From JAJDXW01 sp965214795 (GTDB taxonomy: Bacteria > Pseudomonadota > Gammaproteobacteria > HK1): a stretch of 64,000 nucleotides of DNA. The translations under genes were made by a program, and so were the position numbers. Shown here piece by piece: positions 25,315-34,396 of the stretch (position 1 is its first letter; every line of letters begins with the position of its first letter). The DNA lies in the NCBI GenBank assembly GCA_965214795.1, contig OZ243976.1:4650001-4714000 (forward strand), written 5' to 3'. Under the pieces are notes generated by a model. The model made no database searches, had not been told where the DNA came from, and saw only the letters and a list, made by a program, of their open reading frames with translations.

Positions 25315-26759
25315 TACTGGGCCTCTCCCATTCGCTTCAGGTACTGACTGCCCGCCGCCGTCAGTCGGTAGCGCTGCCGGCTGCTGCGCGGCTTGTCCGG
25401 GATCGTCATCTCGATCAGCCCGGCCTGGAGGGCGGGAACCAGATAGGTTGTATTGAAATGGACCCGGTGTTTCAATCCAAGAGCTTCCTGGATCTGTTGC
25501 CTGGTCATTTCACCTGACATTGCCAGTAGCAGTCGCTTTATAATATCTACTTGATCGGTGACTTGATCGGTGACTTGATCGGTGACTTCCGGGGCTACTT
25601 GATCGGTGACCCGATCATCCCCCGACACCACCCGAACCTCCGGGTTCGGACGAAAGGTGACGGTGAAGAAGCTGTCGGCTTCGAACTCCGGCTCCGGGCA
25701 GTCCTGCGCCCTTGCTCCGTCGCGGATGCGTCGGATGCCCGTGCCCGCCTTCTCTATAAAACCGATGCGATGGAGCAGGTCGGCGATGAGCGGGTTCCGC
25801 CGGATGCTCTTGTGCCCGAGATCGGTCAGGGTCAGGCCCTTGGGCAGGCTGCCGGGGCTGATCACCTCGATCCGGTCGGTGTAAACCTCGACGAAGACGT
25901 TGGCGCCGTCGAAGAACCAGTCGCGGTGCATGACCGCGTTGGTGATCGCCTCGCGCACGGCCTCCGTCGGGTACTTCAGGATGTCCTGCCGCCTCAAGCC
26001 CTCGATCCGGTAGGCGGTGCGGGTGTTGCGCTCGATGAAGCGCATGGCGTTTTCGATGTCGGCCACGACCCCGCCGTCGAAGTCCTTGCGGTCCAGGATG
26101 TGCACCTTGTCGGTCCCCCTTCCCAGCAGGCAGGTGATGTACGCCTCCGGGAAAAAATGACGCACGTTCCTGGCGAAGAAGAGCACGCCCGCGTTGCGGA
26201 AGAGCAGCCGGTTGTCCGCCCGCTCGGCTACCTCGACGTTGACCAGCACGTCCTCGACCGGCGGGCGTCCGGTAATACCGGACTGGCCGAGCCAAGCGTC
26301 GAACTTCTCCTGATCGAAGTCTTCCGGGTAGCTGAATCGGGGGCAGGGCGAGAGGTCGAACCGGACGACACCCTCGGCGGGGAAGAAGTCGCGGATTTCG
26401 TCGCGGCTCATCTTCTGGGTCACCGCGCCCTGACGCCAGAAGAATCCGTCGCTGCACTGCACCGGCTTGGCGTCGCTTTCCCGCACGTGGACCGCGAATA
26501 CTCCATCCACCGGCTCCACCAGCACCTTCACCGGCGGGTCGCAGTTGCGGGCGATGTCCTGAATACGGGCGCGCAGGGTGTTGGTGTCCTTGATGCCGGT
26601 CACGATTCCGCCATCACTCACGCCCAGGAGGATCCTGCCGCCAATGGTGTTGGCCAAGGCGACGACCTCCCGCGCGAACGATGCCGAGAGGCTCTCCTTG
26701 AACGCAAGGGTAGTGCCCTCGCCTTGCTGGGTGAGCATCTCGAGATCGGCAGGGGTCAT
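25314..26759 (-). CDS. Schlafen/AlbA_2-type ATP-binding regulator-like protein
   Basis: A protein of 481 residues starting MTPADLEMLTQQGEGTTLAF. The N-terminal AlbA_2 (Schlafen AAA_4) domain has the typical ESLS..FAREVVALANTIGGRILLGV pattern (given here as FKESLSASFAREVVALANT and GGRILLGVSDGG). The middle has an HATPase_c_4-like segment AVREAITNAVMHRDWFF. A repeat-rich linker of VTDQ units follows, then a C-terminal winged helix. Relatives are often called putative DNA-binding or transcriptional regulators and recur next to restriction systems. ATGA overlap with the upstream helicase gene and TAATG overlap with mod place it in the operon. Confidence 0.82.
   Translation of the reverse strand: MTPADLEMLTQQGEGTTLAFKESLSASFAREVVALANTIGGRILLGVSDGGIVTGIKDTNTLRARIQDIARNCDPPVKVLVEPVDGVFAVHVRESDAKPVQCSDGFFWRQGAVTQKMSRDEIRDFFPAEGVVRFDLSPCPRFSYPEDFDQEKFDAWLGQSGITGRPPVEDVLVNVEVAERADNRLLFRNAGVLFFARNVRHFFPEAYITCLLGRGTDKVHILDRKDFDGGVVADIENAMRFIERNTRTAYRIEGLRRQDILKYPTEAVREAITNAVMHRDWFFDGANVFVEVYTDRIEVISPGSLPKGLTLTDLGHKSIRRNPLIADLLHRIGFIEKAGTGIRRIRDGARAQDCPEPEFEADSFFTVTFRPNPEVRVVSGDDRVTDQVAPEVTDQVTDQVTDQVDIIKRLLLAMSGEMTRQQIQEALGLKHRVHFNTTYLVPALQAGLIEMTIPDKPRSSRQRYRLTAAGSQYLKRMGEAQ
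25551..25610. repeat. 12-bp in-frame tandem repeat in the AlbA_2 gene
   Basis: The unit TTGATCGGTGAC occurs at 25551-25562, 25563-25574, 25575-25586 and 25599-25610, with one degenerate 12-bp unit between. On the coding (minus) strand each unit reads Val-Thr-Asp-Gln. Because 12 is a multiple of 3, changes in copy number lengthen or shorten the linker without a frameshift. Confidence 0.93.
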
Positions 26760-29629
26760 GCCGCGAGCGCCTCCGATTCGCCGATGACGCCCTCGGCGCG
26801 GCACAGCGCCCGCAGATCGCACTCCCGGCAAATCGCCGCTTCGGGCGGCGTCGCGACCGAGAACTCCCCCGCCCGGATACGGCGCACGGTTTCGTCGAAG
26901 TGCCGGCCCGCCGCGTCCACCCGATCCGGGCGATACGGCAGCACCATGAGAGCGTCCTCCTTGCACGTCTCCGAGGTCCAGTAGAGAAGCAGTCGGTCCA
27001 CGTGCCTGCCGTGCCGGCGCTCCAGAATGTGCGCATAGGTGCAAAGCTGCCGTTCGTAGGCGGCGATCAAGGCGGGGCTGTTCTTCGGGCGCGGCGAGGT
27101 CTTGAAGTCGAGCAGCTCAAGCTTGCCGTCCCCGGCGAGCAGCAGGTCCACCTTGCCGGCGAGGATGTATCCGTCCTTCTCCAGCGATACGTCCACTTCC
27201 GTGTCGATGACCCGATTCATCTCGTCCTGATTCTGCCGGAAGTAGTCGATCACCTGCGTGAAGGCCGATTCCTTCGCCCGCTCGCCGATAGGTCGCACGT
27301 CGGAGAGACACAGGAAGTGAAAGGTCCGGTCGAACAGGTTCCGGATGCGCGTCTCGTCGAGCGTGTGGAGCCGGCCGTCAAGAGCGATACGGTGGATCTC
27401 CTCGATGGACTGGTGCACGAGCAGGCCGAAGAAGATCACCGCCGAACGGGAAGGCGTGAAGTCGTACTCGCGGAAGAACTGATACTGGCGCGGGCAGGTT
27501 TCGTAGATCTTGAGGTCCCCGGTGAAGCTGTACGTCTTCTTGACCGGGATGCGCTCTTGCGGCTCGAAGCGTTGCGCAGCGAGCAGTTCCTTCTTGACGT
27601 AGGGCCACTGAGGGAGTCCCTGCCAGATGGATGCGAAGTGGTCCCTGGGCTGCTTGTGGGCGGTGAGCACCAGCAACTTCTGCGGCCTCGAAAACGCCAC
27701 GTAGTGCAGGCGCATACGGTCGAAGTGGGTGACTCGGTTCTCGGGCTCGAACGGCGGTCGCCGGTAGAACGGGCCGAGATCCCGGTCGATCCGTTTGGGA
27801 CTGGCCAACTGCGTCGAGAGCGAGCCGACCACGACCACCGGGAACTCAAGTCCCTTGGCTTGATGGATGGTCATCACCTGCACGTGGCCCCTGGGGAAGG
27901 GCCGATCCGGATCCTCGTACTCGTTGATGCCACCGTCATGGAGAAGGCGCAGGAAGCTCGCGAAGAAATGGAAGCGGATGTACTCGCGGTTCCTGTGCGT
28001 GAGCACCGGGTAATGATAGTAGTTCTGAAAGACGTTCAGGAGCTGGGAGAAGATGGCGAGGTTGCGGGCCGTGTTCTCGTTCCGGGTGGCGCTCCTGAAC
28101 GGCTCCAGCGCAAGCAGGCGGTAGAAGTAGTCGGCGGGGCGGAGATCGAGCGTCTCACCCTTCTCGAGGGCGGCGATCTCGCCGGTCCACCGCTGAAGCG
28201 CCTCGGCGAGCGGATGCGGAGCACCGAAGCCCCGACCAAGCTGAACGAGAGCATCGTCCACGTATCCCGCCAGATTCGCCACCGCACCGCCCCCAACCTC
28301 TCCGCGCCCGTCACCATACCAACCGAACAGAACGGCGTAGCTGGCAACCAGGTAGCGAATCTCGGGTGTCTCGAAGAATGCTCGGGCCCGGGGGCAGAAC
28401 GCGGGGATGCCCTTGTCCCTGAGTGCCGCCAAGTATGGGCCGCTGTGGTCCTCGCGGACACTGTGGAGCAGCAGTGCCACCTGGTTGTAGTCCGCGAGGA
28501 CTCCGTTCTCCTTCAGGAAGGCCACGAGGTCGGCGAATCTTTCGGCCTCGTCACGACGGTTGCGGCCCCAGATGCTGATGACGGAGGGGTAGTCGGGATG
28601 CTTTCCCTTCGGATCCGCGGCGACGATCTTGTCGTAGCGGAACGAGCCGCCTTCCGGACTGGACCAGTCGGCTGAGGCCATCCAGCGGTCGTAGCGCTCC
28701 ACGATCGCCTGGTGCGATCGGTAGTTGGTGGTCAACTTGACGGTCGCGCAGCCTGCAACCCGTAGCGGGAACTCCAGGATGTTGCGCACCGTCGCACCCC
28801 TGAAACGGTAGAGACTCTGGTCCTCGTCCCCTACCACGCACAGGTTCTTGCGAGTTCCCGCAAGCTTCAGAAGAAGCTGCTCCTGGACATGGTTGGTATC
28901 CTGGTACTCGTCCACCAGCAGGTAGAGCAGGCCAGGGGATACGGCGTCCGCGTTCGCTGGGTCGTCGAGCATGTCGCACACGAGCCGTTGCAGATGAGCG
29001 AAATCCACCTGATTGGCGTTCAGCAGGGCTTGTTCGTAGCGTTGGCAGGCAGCGCCGATGGCCCTGATGAACGCGTTGTCGGAAGTAGTCAGCCGGCGGA
29101 GATCGACAAGCTCTTCCGTGATCTTGTCGAAGTAGCGGCGCGCGCCCTCGATGGCCGTCCACCGAGTCCTCCAGCGGGTGAGAAACAGGCCGTCGTCGGG
29201 CGGGCCGACGATCTCGTCGAAATGTTCGAAGACGAAGAGGAGTTGCGTCAGTTCGTCCAGGGTCTCGTAGCTGTGTCCAAGCTCCGTCCGGTGGCGGTGT
29301 CGGGTAAGCACCTGGTTGCAGAAGCCGTGGATGGTGGAGATCGTCAGTTCGGAAAGGTCGCCTTCATAGCGCACCTTGCGGGCCGCCGCAGCCAGCCGGT
29401 CGCGCATCTCGAAGGCGGCTTTCTCGGTGAAGGTGCAGAGCACGATCTCCTTCGGTTCAGCCTTTCCCAGCAACAGGAGATTCAACGCCCTCAAGACGAT
29501 GCTGAAGGTCTTTCCGGAACCCGGTCCCGCGACCACGAGCAGCGGGCCGTCGAGGTGTCCGACGACCGCACGCTGGCTCTCGACGAGATCTGGGTAGTGC
29601 TCCGGAATGGCGGGGGCGATAGATCTCAC
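26756..29629 (-). CDS. UvrD-like superfamily 1 helicase fused to a PD-(D/E)xK nuclease
   Basis: A protein of 957 residues. Helicase motifs: VVAGPGSGKTFSIVLRA (Walker A), TFTEKAAFEMRDR, LLVDEYQDTNHVQ (Walker B), VVGDEDQSLYRFRGA, NYRSHQAI, TIHQAKGLEFPVV and YVAFSRPQKLLVL. The C-terminal domain is AddB/RecB-like: CPRQYQFFREYDF, then GKVDLLLAG and LELLDFKTSPR (catalytic D and K), and CRECDLRALC, which with the earlier Cys gives the four-cysteine iron-sulfur pattern of AddB and Cas4. It would unwind and degrade DNA. The GTG start overlaps the radC stop (GTGA), and the stop overlaps the next start (ATGA). Confidence 0.9.
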   Translation of the reverse strand: MRSIAPAIPEHYPDLVESQRAVVGHLDGPLLVVAGPGSGKTFSIVLRALNLLLLGKAEPKEIVLCTFTEKAAFEMRDRLAAAARKVRYEGDLSELTISTIHGFCNQVLTRHRHRTELGHSYETLDELTQLLFVFEHFDEIVGPPDDGLFLTRWRTRWTAIEGARRYFDKITEELVDLRRLTTSDNAFIRAIGAACQRYEQALLNANQVDFAHLQRLVCDMLDDPANADAVSPGLLYLLVDEYQDTNHVQEQLLLKLAGTRKNLCVVGDEDQSLYRFRGATVRNILEFPLRVAGCATVKLTTNYRSHQAIVERYDRWMASADWSSPEGGSFRYDKIVAADPKGKHPDYPSVISIWGRNRRDEAERFADLVAFLKENGVLADYNQVALLLHSVREDHSGPYLAALRDKGIPAFCPRARAFFETPEIRYLVASYAVLFGWYGDGRGEVGGGAVANLAGYVDDALVQLGRGFGAPHPLAEALQRWTGEIAALEKGETLDLRPADYFYRLLALEPFRSATRNENTARNLAIFSQLLNVFQNYYHYPVLTHRNREYIRFHFFASFLRLLHDGGINEYEDPDRPFPRGHVQVMTIHQAKGLEFPVVVVGSLSTQLASPKRIDRDLGPFYRRPPFEPENRVTHFDRMRLHYVAFSRPQKLLVLTAHKQPRDHFASIWQGLPQWPYVKKELLAAQRFEPQERIPVKKTYSFTGDLKIYETCPRQYQFFREYDFTPSRSAVIFFGLLVHQSIEEIHRIALDGRLHTLDETRIRNLFDRTFHFLCLSDVRPIGERAKESAFTQVIDYFRQNQDEMNRVIDTEVDVSLEKDGYILAGKVDLLLAGDGKLELLDFKTSPRPKNSPALIAAYERQLCTYAHILERRHGRHVDRLLLYWTSETCKEDALMVLPYRPDRVDAAGRHFDETVRRIRAGEFSVATPPEAAICRECDLRALCRAEGVIGESEALAA

Positions 29630-30309
29630 AGCAGCCCCGCCTCCCTGAAGCTGAAGGTCTCTTGCGGCGACACGATCAGGTGGTCGGCTACCCGAAGGCC
29701 GATGGTTTCCGCGGCCAGCACGATGGCCCGAGTGAGGACCTTGTCGTGCTCGCTCGGCTCGACGCTGCCGTTCGGATGGTTGTGCGCGAGCACCAGTGCC
29801 GCCGCCTGGCGCTTGAGCGCGGCTTCCACGACGCGGCGGGGATACACCACCGCACGGTCGATCGTGCCCTCCTGGAGCGTTTCGACGCCATTGCGGAGCA
29901 GCCGATACCCGGAATCCAGGTACGCCACCGCGAACACCTCATGCCTGAGGGCGCCGATCCGCATGCGCCAGAAGTCGCCGAGCCGCTCCGGGTCGCGAAA
30001 CACTTCCGCTCCCTCCGACACTTCCTGCAAGTAGAGGGTCGCCAACGCGCGGACGACCTGCAGGGCGACCGCGGCGGCCTCACCAACGCCGGCTACCGAC
30101 TGCAACTCGGCAAGCGGCGCATCCATGACACCGCGCAGGCTGCCAAAGCGCTCGAGCAGCGCCTTGGCGGGCTGCTTCACGTCCGCGCGCGGGATGGCCA
30201 GGGTCAGCAGCAGTTCGACGGTTTCGTGCTCCGCGAATCCCGCCAGGCCGCTCTTCAGAAAGCGCTCTCTGAGGCGCTTGCGGTGCCCGTGGTAGTGAGG
30301 CCGTTCCAT
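29626..30309 (-). CDS. radC: RadC-family JAB-domain protein, first gene of the defence operon
   Basis: A protein of 227 residues starting MERPHYHGHRKRLRERF. An N-terminal helix-hairpin-helix-like region precedes the MPN/JAB metal site LAHNHPNGSVEPSEHD (HxHxNPxGxxxPSxxD). RadC homologues are frequent in mobile elements and defence islands; the biochemical role is unsettled. An in-frame ATG at 30360 would add 17 residues; the ATG at 30309 gives the family N-terminus and has GGAGC nine bases upstream. The 145-bp gap before it is the likely promoter region of the whole operon; no clear -10/-35 was recognised. Confidence 0.88.
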   Translation of the reverse strand: MERPHYHGHRKRLRERFLKSGLAGFAEHETVELLLTLAIPRADVKQPAKALLERFGSLRGVMDAPLAELQSVAGVGEAAAVALQVVRALATLYLQEVSEGAEVFRDPERLGDFWRMRIGALRHEVFAVAYLDSGYRLLRNGVETLQEGTIDRAVVYPRRVVEAALKRQAAALVLAHNHPNGSVEPSEHDKVLTRAIVLAAETIGLRVADHLIVSPQETFSFREAGLL

Positions 30310-30454
30310 CCCTGGGGTGCTCCGTCGGGTCGTGCGGGAACGCTCGTGACCCTGGGCCATCCGACGAGGTCCGCGGCTGCCGGTCCGGACTTGACGACGA
30401 ACCCCGCCCGGGGGCGCGGATGCACCGAGCGGGCGGCGAGAGCGAGACCGTGCG

Positions 30455-31300
30455 TCAGGCGTACGAGATGCCCGCGACGGGTGGCCACGCCTCCATGGGG
30501 GGAGCGAGCGGAGGGGTGCCGCCGCCGATCACGGACTGGTCGAGGTCGAGAAACGCCCCGGTCATCATCCCGGACTCGTCGGAGGCGAGGTAGGCGATCG
30601 TCCGCGCCACCTCGTCGGGCTTCAGCAGCCGCCCGAACGGCATCTTCGCCTCCGCGGCGGCGAGCCACTCCTTCCCCCCGCTGTGGTAGCGGCGCTGGAT
30701 CACGTCCTCGCCGTCCGAGTCCATCCAGCCGAGGTTGATGGCGTTGACCCGGATGCGGTGACGCACGACGGAGTAGGCGACGTTCTTCGTCAGCACGTTG
30801 AGCGCGCCCTTGGAGGCCGCGTAGGGACACAGGAACGGCTCGCTCCCGTGCGAGGCGACGCTGGAGACGTTCACGATCGAGCCAGCGACCCCCTCGCGCG
30901 CCATCAGCTTGACCGCGTCCTGCATGAGATAGAACGGGCCCCGCACGTTGACCGCCATCATCTGGTCGAAGAGTGCGGGCTCGGTGTCCCAGATCGTCCC
31001 GCGCTCGGTGAGCGCCGCGATGTTGGCGAGGGCGTGCAGGGTGCCGAAGGTCTCGTCGGCGGCCGCGATGATCCGGCGGCAGGCGTCGACGTCGGCGACA
31101 TCGGCCTGCACGAAAACCGCGCGGCAGCCGCCGCTCGTCAGGCTCTCGGCGACCGCCTCGCCGCGCTCCGCGTTCCGTCCGGTGACGATGATGCCCGCGG
31201 CCCCCCGCTCCGCGAACAGCTCGGCCGTGGCGCGGCCGAGGCCCTGGGTGCTCCCGGTAATGACGGCATACTTGCCGGCAAGCGAACTCGTGTCGGTCAT
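30455..31300 (-). CDS. Short-chain dehydrogenase/reductase
   Basis: A protein of 281 residues. The NAD(P)-binding motif is TGSTQGLGRA (TGxxxGxG, residues 14-23), NIAALTERG covers the NAG-like position, the catalytic Ser is in VNVSSVASHG, and the YxxxK motif is YAASKGAL. The C-terminal part (DESGMMTGAFLDLDQSVIGG) matches classical SDRs that end with a GxxxxVDGG-type segment. The substrate is unknown. GGAGGAATCG before the ATG at 31300 decides the start over the upstream ATG at 31345. Confidence 0.9.
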   Translation of the reverse strand: MTDTSSLAGKYAVITGSTQGLGRATAELFAERGAAGIIVTGRNAERGEAVAESLTSGGCRAVFVQADVADVDACRRIIAAADETFGTLHALANIAALTERGTIWDTEPALFDQMMAVNVRGPFYLMQDAVKLMAREGVAGSIVNVSSVASHGSEPFLCPYAASKGALNVLTKNVAYSVVRHRIRVNAINLGWMDSDGEDVIQRRYHSGGKEWLAAAEAKMPFGRLLKPDEVARTIAYLASDESGMMTGAFLDLDQSVIGGGTPPLAPPMEAWPPVAGISYA

Positions 31301-31421
31301 CGATTCCTCCTCCCCGGTCGGCGGGCGCGGGCTTTCGGTGCTCAAGCGTACAACACCGCGCGCGGCGCGAGTGCGTCGCGCGGCCAGCCTGCCGTCCGAC
31401 CAGCCGGGCCCGGCCCCGGGC

Positions 31422-32186
31422 TCAGACGATCACCCGCTCCACCGGCACGCCGCGGACGTCCATCTCGAAGGCGAGCCCCTCGACCGGCGGCCGGGCGTAC
31501 GTCCAGGTAATGCCGTCCGGTGCCGCGCCCCGGGTGACGATCTCGTCGGCGAGGAACCCGTGGACCTCGTGCACGGTGTAGACCTGGCTCACCGTGGCAT
31601 CCGTCCACACGAGCCCGAGCGCGCCCATCCGGCGCTCCATCGCGCCAAGAACGTAGCGCGCCTTCTCGCGCATCGCGCTGGGCGAGGTGTCGCCGAGGCG
31701 GATGATCCGATCCCGGTACTCCCCGGGCCCCTCCGGCGCCTCACCCGAGCCGGCGATGACGAAGCTCTTCATTTCCGCGGACTCTCCCGTCCCGGCGGGC
31801 ACCGTGTACGAGAACGCGTGGAAGGAGGGCTCGACCGGGGGATCGACCTCGGGGCAGACGTTCGAGCGGGCGACCGGGTTCTCCTCGTCCTGGAAGATGC
31901 CCCATCGCTCGAGGGTGCGGACATAGGCCCGGTTGAAGGCGACGAAGCCTTCCTCGCTGAACTGGGCGGGCGAACGGAGCTCGCACGCGCAGAACGCGGT
32001 GGTCGGCCGGCCGATCGCGCCCAGATACGCCTCGATCCGGCGAAAGCCCTCTTCAAGGGGTACGGGACGGTGAAATCTCGCTCGTTCGATGGCGAAGCCG
32101 GGCTCCGCCGCGGCCCCGCCCGAGTACTGGAACCGGCCCCGGACATAGCGATAGCCCCCCGGCCCGAAAACCGCCGTCTCCGCCAT
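31422..32186 (-). CDS. CnbZ-like protein (2-amino-5-chloromuconate deaminase family)
   Basis: A protein of 254 residues. The internal pattern GRFQYSGG, FCACELRSPAQFSEEGF and NPVARSNVCPEVDPP, with the end TWTYARPPVEGLAFEMD, matches a family whose characterised member CnbZ deaminates 2-amino-5-chloromuconate. Most family members occur far from aromatic pathways and have unknown roles, so only the family is claimed. It may contain a RidA-like fold. The ATG at 32186 follows GAGGAGGTG. It is 121 bases upstream of the SDR gene on the same strand. Confidence 0.7.
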   Translation of the reverse strand: MAETAVFGPGGYRYVRGRFQYSGGAAAEPGFAIERARFHRPVPLEEGFRRIEAYLGAIGRPTTAFCACELRSPAQFSEEGFVAFNRAYVRTLERWGIFQDEENPVARSNVCPEVDPPVEPSFHAFSYTVPAGTGESAEMKSFVIAGSGEAPEGPGEYRDRIIRLGDTSPSAMREKARYVLGAMERRMGALGLVWTDATVSQVYTVHEVHGFLADEIVTRGAAPDGITWTYARPPVEGLAFEMDVRGVPVERVIV

Positions 32187-32616
32187 CTCGCACCTCCTCT
32201 TCATCGCCTTCGCGCGGGCTCCGCTACGGTAGAGGAATCGCAGCGGGTCAATCAACGCGGCCAGCCGGTTTCTCGAGGGCCGAGGTGGACCGCCGCGGCG
32301 ACTCCGGAGCCGGGCGGGTGTCGATGCCCGGGACGTGGCCGGGGAGGCCGGCGCGGCCGTGCCGGCGTTTGTCGGCGGCGACCGCGTGAGGGGCCGGCCC
32401 GGATGCATGCCGAACAGGGCGGGAGACCGGGACGGAAGGTGGCCGCGGACGCGCCGCCGGCATTGTTCCGCTACTTTCGCGGCGAGGCTTCCGGCGCCGC
32501 CGCAGCGCCCTGCCCGGCCTCCCGGAACGAGGATGTCCCCCGAGCGACGATGCCCCTCCGAAAGACGTAGCATAGAAACCCGGACGGCAGGGCCGGGCTC
32601 AATGGGAGGCGGTGCG
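32187..32616. other. 430-bp divergent intergenic region, no gene seen
   Basis: The stretch separates the CnbZ-like gene (minus) and the D-amino-acid dehydrogenase-like gene (plus) and must hold both promoters. Long open frames exist on both strands but are Arg/Pro/Gly-rich and resemble nothing known. No clear sigma-70 hexamers, riboswitch or tRNA were recognised. Confidence 0.45.
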
Positions 32617-33867
32617 ATGCGGGCAGTCGTGCTCGGAAGCGGGGTCGTCGGTACCGCGGCCGCGTACTACCTCGCCCGGGACGGCCACGAGGTCACCGTC
32701 CTCGAGCGGCACGAGGCGCCGGGCCTCGAGACGAGCTATGCCAACGCCGGTCTCGTCGCACCGGGGCACAGCTACGCCTGGGCCTCCCCCGCCGCCCCCC
32801 GGATCCTCGCGAAGTCGCTCATCGCGGCGGACCAGGCGCTCCGGCTCCGCCCCCGTCTCGACCCGCGCATGTGGGCGTGGCTCTGGCAGTTCCTCCTCCA
32901 GTGCACCGACGAGCGGGCCCGCGCCAACACGACCCGCAAGCTCCGGCTCTGCCGTTACTCGACGGACCTCCTCACCGAGCTCGCGCGGGACACCGGGGTC
33001 GAGTACGACGGCCTCGCCCGCGGCAACCTGTACGTCTATCGATCCGAGCGCAGCTTCGCGGCCGGAGTGCGCCGCACCCGGCTTCTCCGCGATCAGGGCC
33101 TCGAGCTCGAAGTGCTGGACCGGGACGGTCTCTGCGCTCGCGAGCCCGCCCTCGATCCGGTCCGAGAGAGGCTCGCGGGGGGCCTCTACTCGCCCACCGA
33201 CCAGAGCGGCGACGCCCGGATGTTCAGCCGGAATCTCGCCGAGCACTGCCGCGAGGCGCTCGGGGTCCGGTTCCGGTTCGGGGTGACCGTGGAAGGGCTC
33301 GATGCGCAGGGCGACCGCATTGCGGCCGCGCGCACGAACGAAGGAGTGGTGAAGGGCGACGTGTTCGTGCTCGCGCTCGGCTTCATGAGCCCGTTCGTCT
33401 CGCGTACCGTGGCACTCAAGCTCCCCATCTACCCCGTCAAGGGGTACTCGGTGACGATTCCCCGGGGGTCGTCGAACCTGTCGCCGCGGATGGGAGTCTG
33501 CGACGAGGACCGCCTGGTCGTGACCTGTCCGATGGGCGACCGGGTCCGCGTCGCGGCCACCGCCGAGTTCACCGGGTACGACAAGAGCCACCGGCCGGAC
33601 GACTTCCGGGGGATGCTCGCATCCGTCCGGGAGCTCTTCCCATCCGCCGGCGACTACGACCGCCCCGAGTACTGGGCGGGGCTGCGGCCGATGACCCCCT
33701 CCACCGTCCCGATCCTCGGCCGGGCGCGCTACGAGAACCTCTACCTCGATACCGGCCACGGCCACATCGGATGGACGATGGCGTGCGGCTCGGGGAAGGT
33801 GACCGCCGACCTCGTCGCCGGGCGCGAGCCCGAGATCGACCTCGAAGGCCTGCTCTACGCCGGCTGA
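32617..33867 (+). CDS. D-amino-acid dehydrogenase, small-subunit (DadA) type FAD oxidoreductase
   Basis: A protein of 416 residues starting MRAVVLGSGVVGTAAAYYLA, a GxGxxG FAD-binding motif, followed by VTVLERHEAPGLETSYANAG, which is the DadA signature (E..TSxANAG). The C-terminal PMTPSTVPILGRARYENLYL and GHGHIGWTMACGSGK are also typical. DadA oxidises D-amino acids to keto acids and ammonia with electrons to the respiratory chain. GGGAGG lies 11 bases before the ATG at 32617. Whether the substrate is a D-amino acid or another secondary amine cannot be told. Confidence 0.9.
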   Translation: MRAVVLGSGVVGTAAAYYLARDGHEVTVLERHEAPGLETSYANAGLVAPGHSYAWASPAAPRILAKSLIAADQALRLRPRLDPRMWAWLWQFLLQCTDERARANTTRKLRLCRYSTDLLTELARDTGVEYDGLARGNLYVYRSERSFAAGVRRTRLLRDQGLELEVLDRDGLCAREPALDPVRERLAGGLYSPTDQSGDARMFSRNLAEHCREALGVRFRFGVTVEGLDAQGDRIAAARTNEGVVKGDVFVLALGFMSPFVSRTVALKLPIYPVKGYSVTIPRGSSNLSPRMGVCDEDRLVVTCPMGDRVRVAATAEFTGYDKSHRPDDFRGMLASVRELFPSAGDYDRPEYWAGLRPMTPSTVPILGRARYENLYLDTGHGHIGWTMACGSGKVTADLVAGREPEIDLEGLLYAG

Positions 33868-33958
33868 GACGCCGCCAGCACCCGGATCCAGATGCCGGAA
33901 CTCGGGATCGCGTCGAAACCAGCAGGCGTACGAGAACGTCGGTGACCCATCCGCGTTC

Positions 33959-34396
33959 ATGAACGTCCACGACATCGACGAAGAGGAGGAGATCACCGCC
34001 GGGGCGATTGCGAGCGGCGAGGACGCCTCGCGTTTCGACGAGCGGCCGAGCCCCCGCTCGGGCGAGGGCGACGATCCGCTCGCGCTCTTTCTCGGCACGA
34101 GCGGCGACACGGAGGGTGACACGGAGCAGGCATCGAGCGGGGCGAACGAACTCCCGCCGCCGAAATCCCTGTTCGAGAACGATCTTCGCTACTGCGAAGC
34201 CGCCCTCCACTACTTGGACTGGATCCAGGACACCATGACGACGGAGCGCGAGCCGTGGCTCAGGCTCATCTGCGCGATGGTTGGGGAGGGTGATGGACAG
34301 GCGATATATATGGTGAATATACACCGAATCCGTTACGGTCACCGCGCTCTATCAGCTACGGGAGTGAAGCTATGCCCGGACCGGCACGAAAGGTGA
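33959..34396 (+). CDS. Hypothetical acidic protein, possibly a fragment
   Basis: The frame encodes 145 residues starting MNVHDIDEEEEITAG. The first 105 codons have strong GC preference at third positions, which supports coding. Visible segments are an acidic, Ser/Gly-rich N-terminus and a predicted helix in SLFENDLRYCEAALHYLDW. No family was recognised. The last 35 codons cross an AT-rich promoter-like segment and overlap the antitoxin gene by 25 bases, so the natural C-terminus is probably lost. The opposite-strand open frame over the same DNA looks like a shadow. Confidence 0.35.
   Translation: MNVHDIDEEEEITAGAIASGEDASRFDERPSPRSGEGDDPLALFLGTSGDTEGDTEQASSGANELPPPKSLFENDLRYCEAALHYLDWIQDTMTTEREPWLRLICAMVGEGDGQAIYMVNIHRIRYGHRALSATGVKLCPDRHER
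34312..34325. promoter_or_regulatory. Candidate operator upstream of vapB
   Basis: The 14-mer GGTGAATATACACC is an almost perfect palindrome (GGTG..CACC with an AT-rich centre) in a locally AT-rich stretch next to GATATATAT. It ends 46 bases before the vapB start, where VapB-type autorepression usually acts. No experimental equivalent is known to me. Confidence 0.45.
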
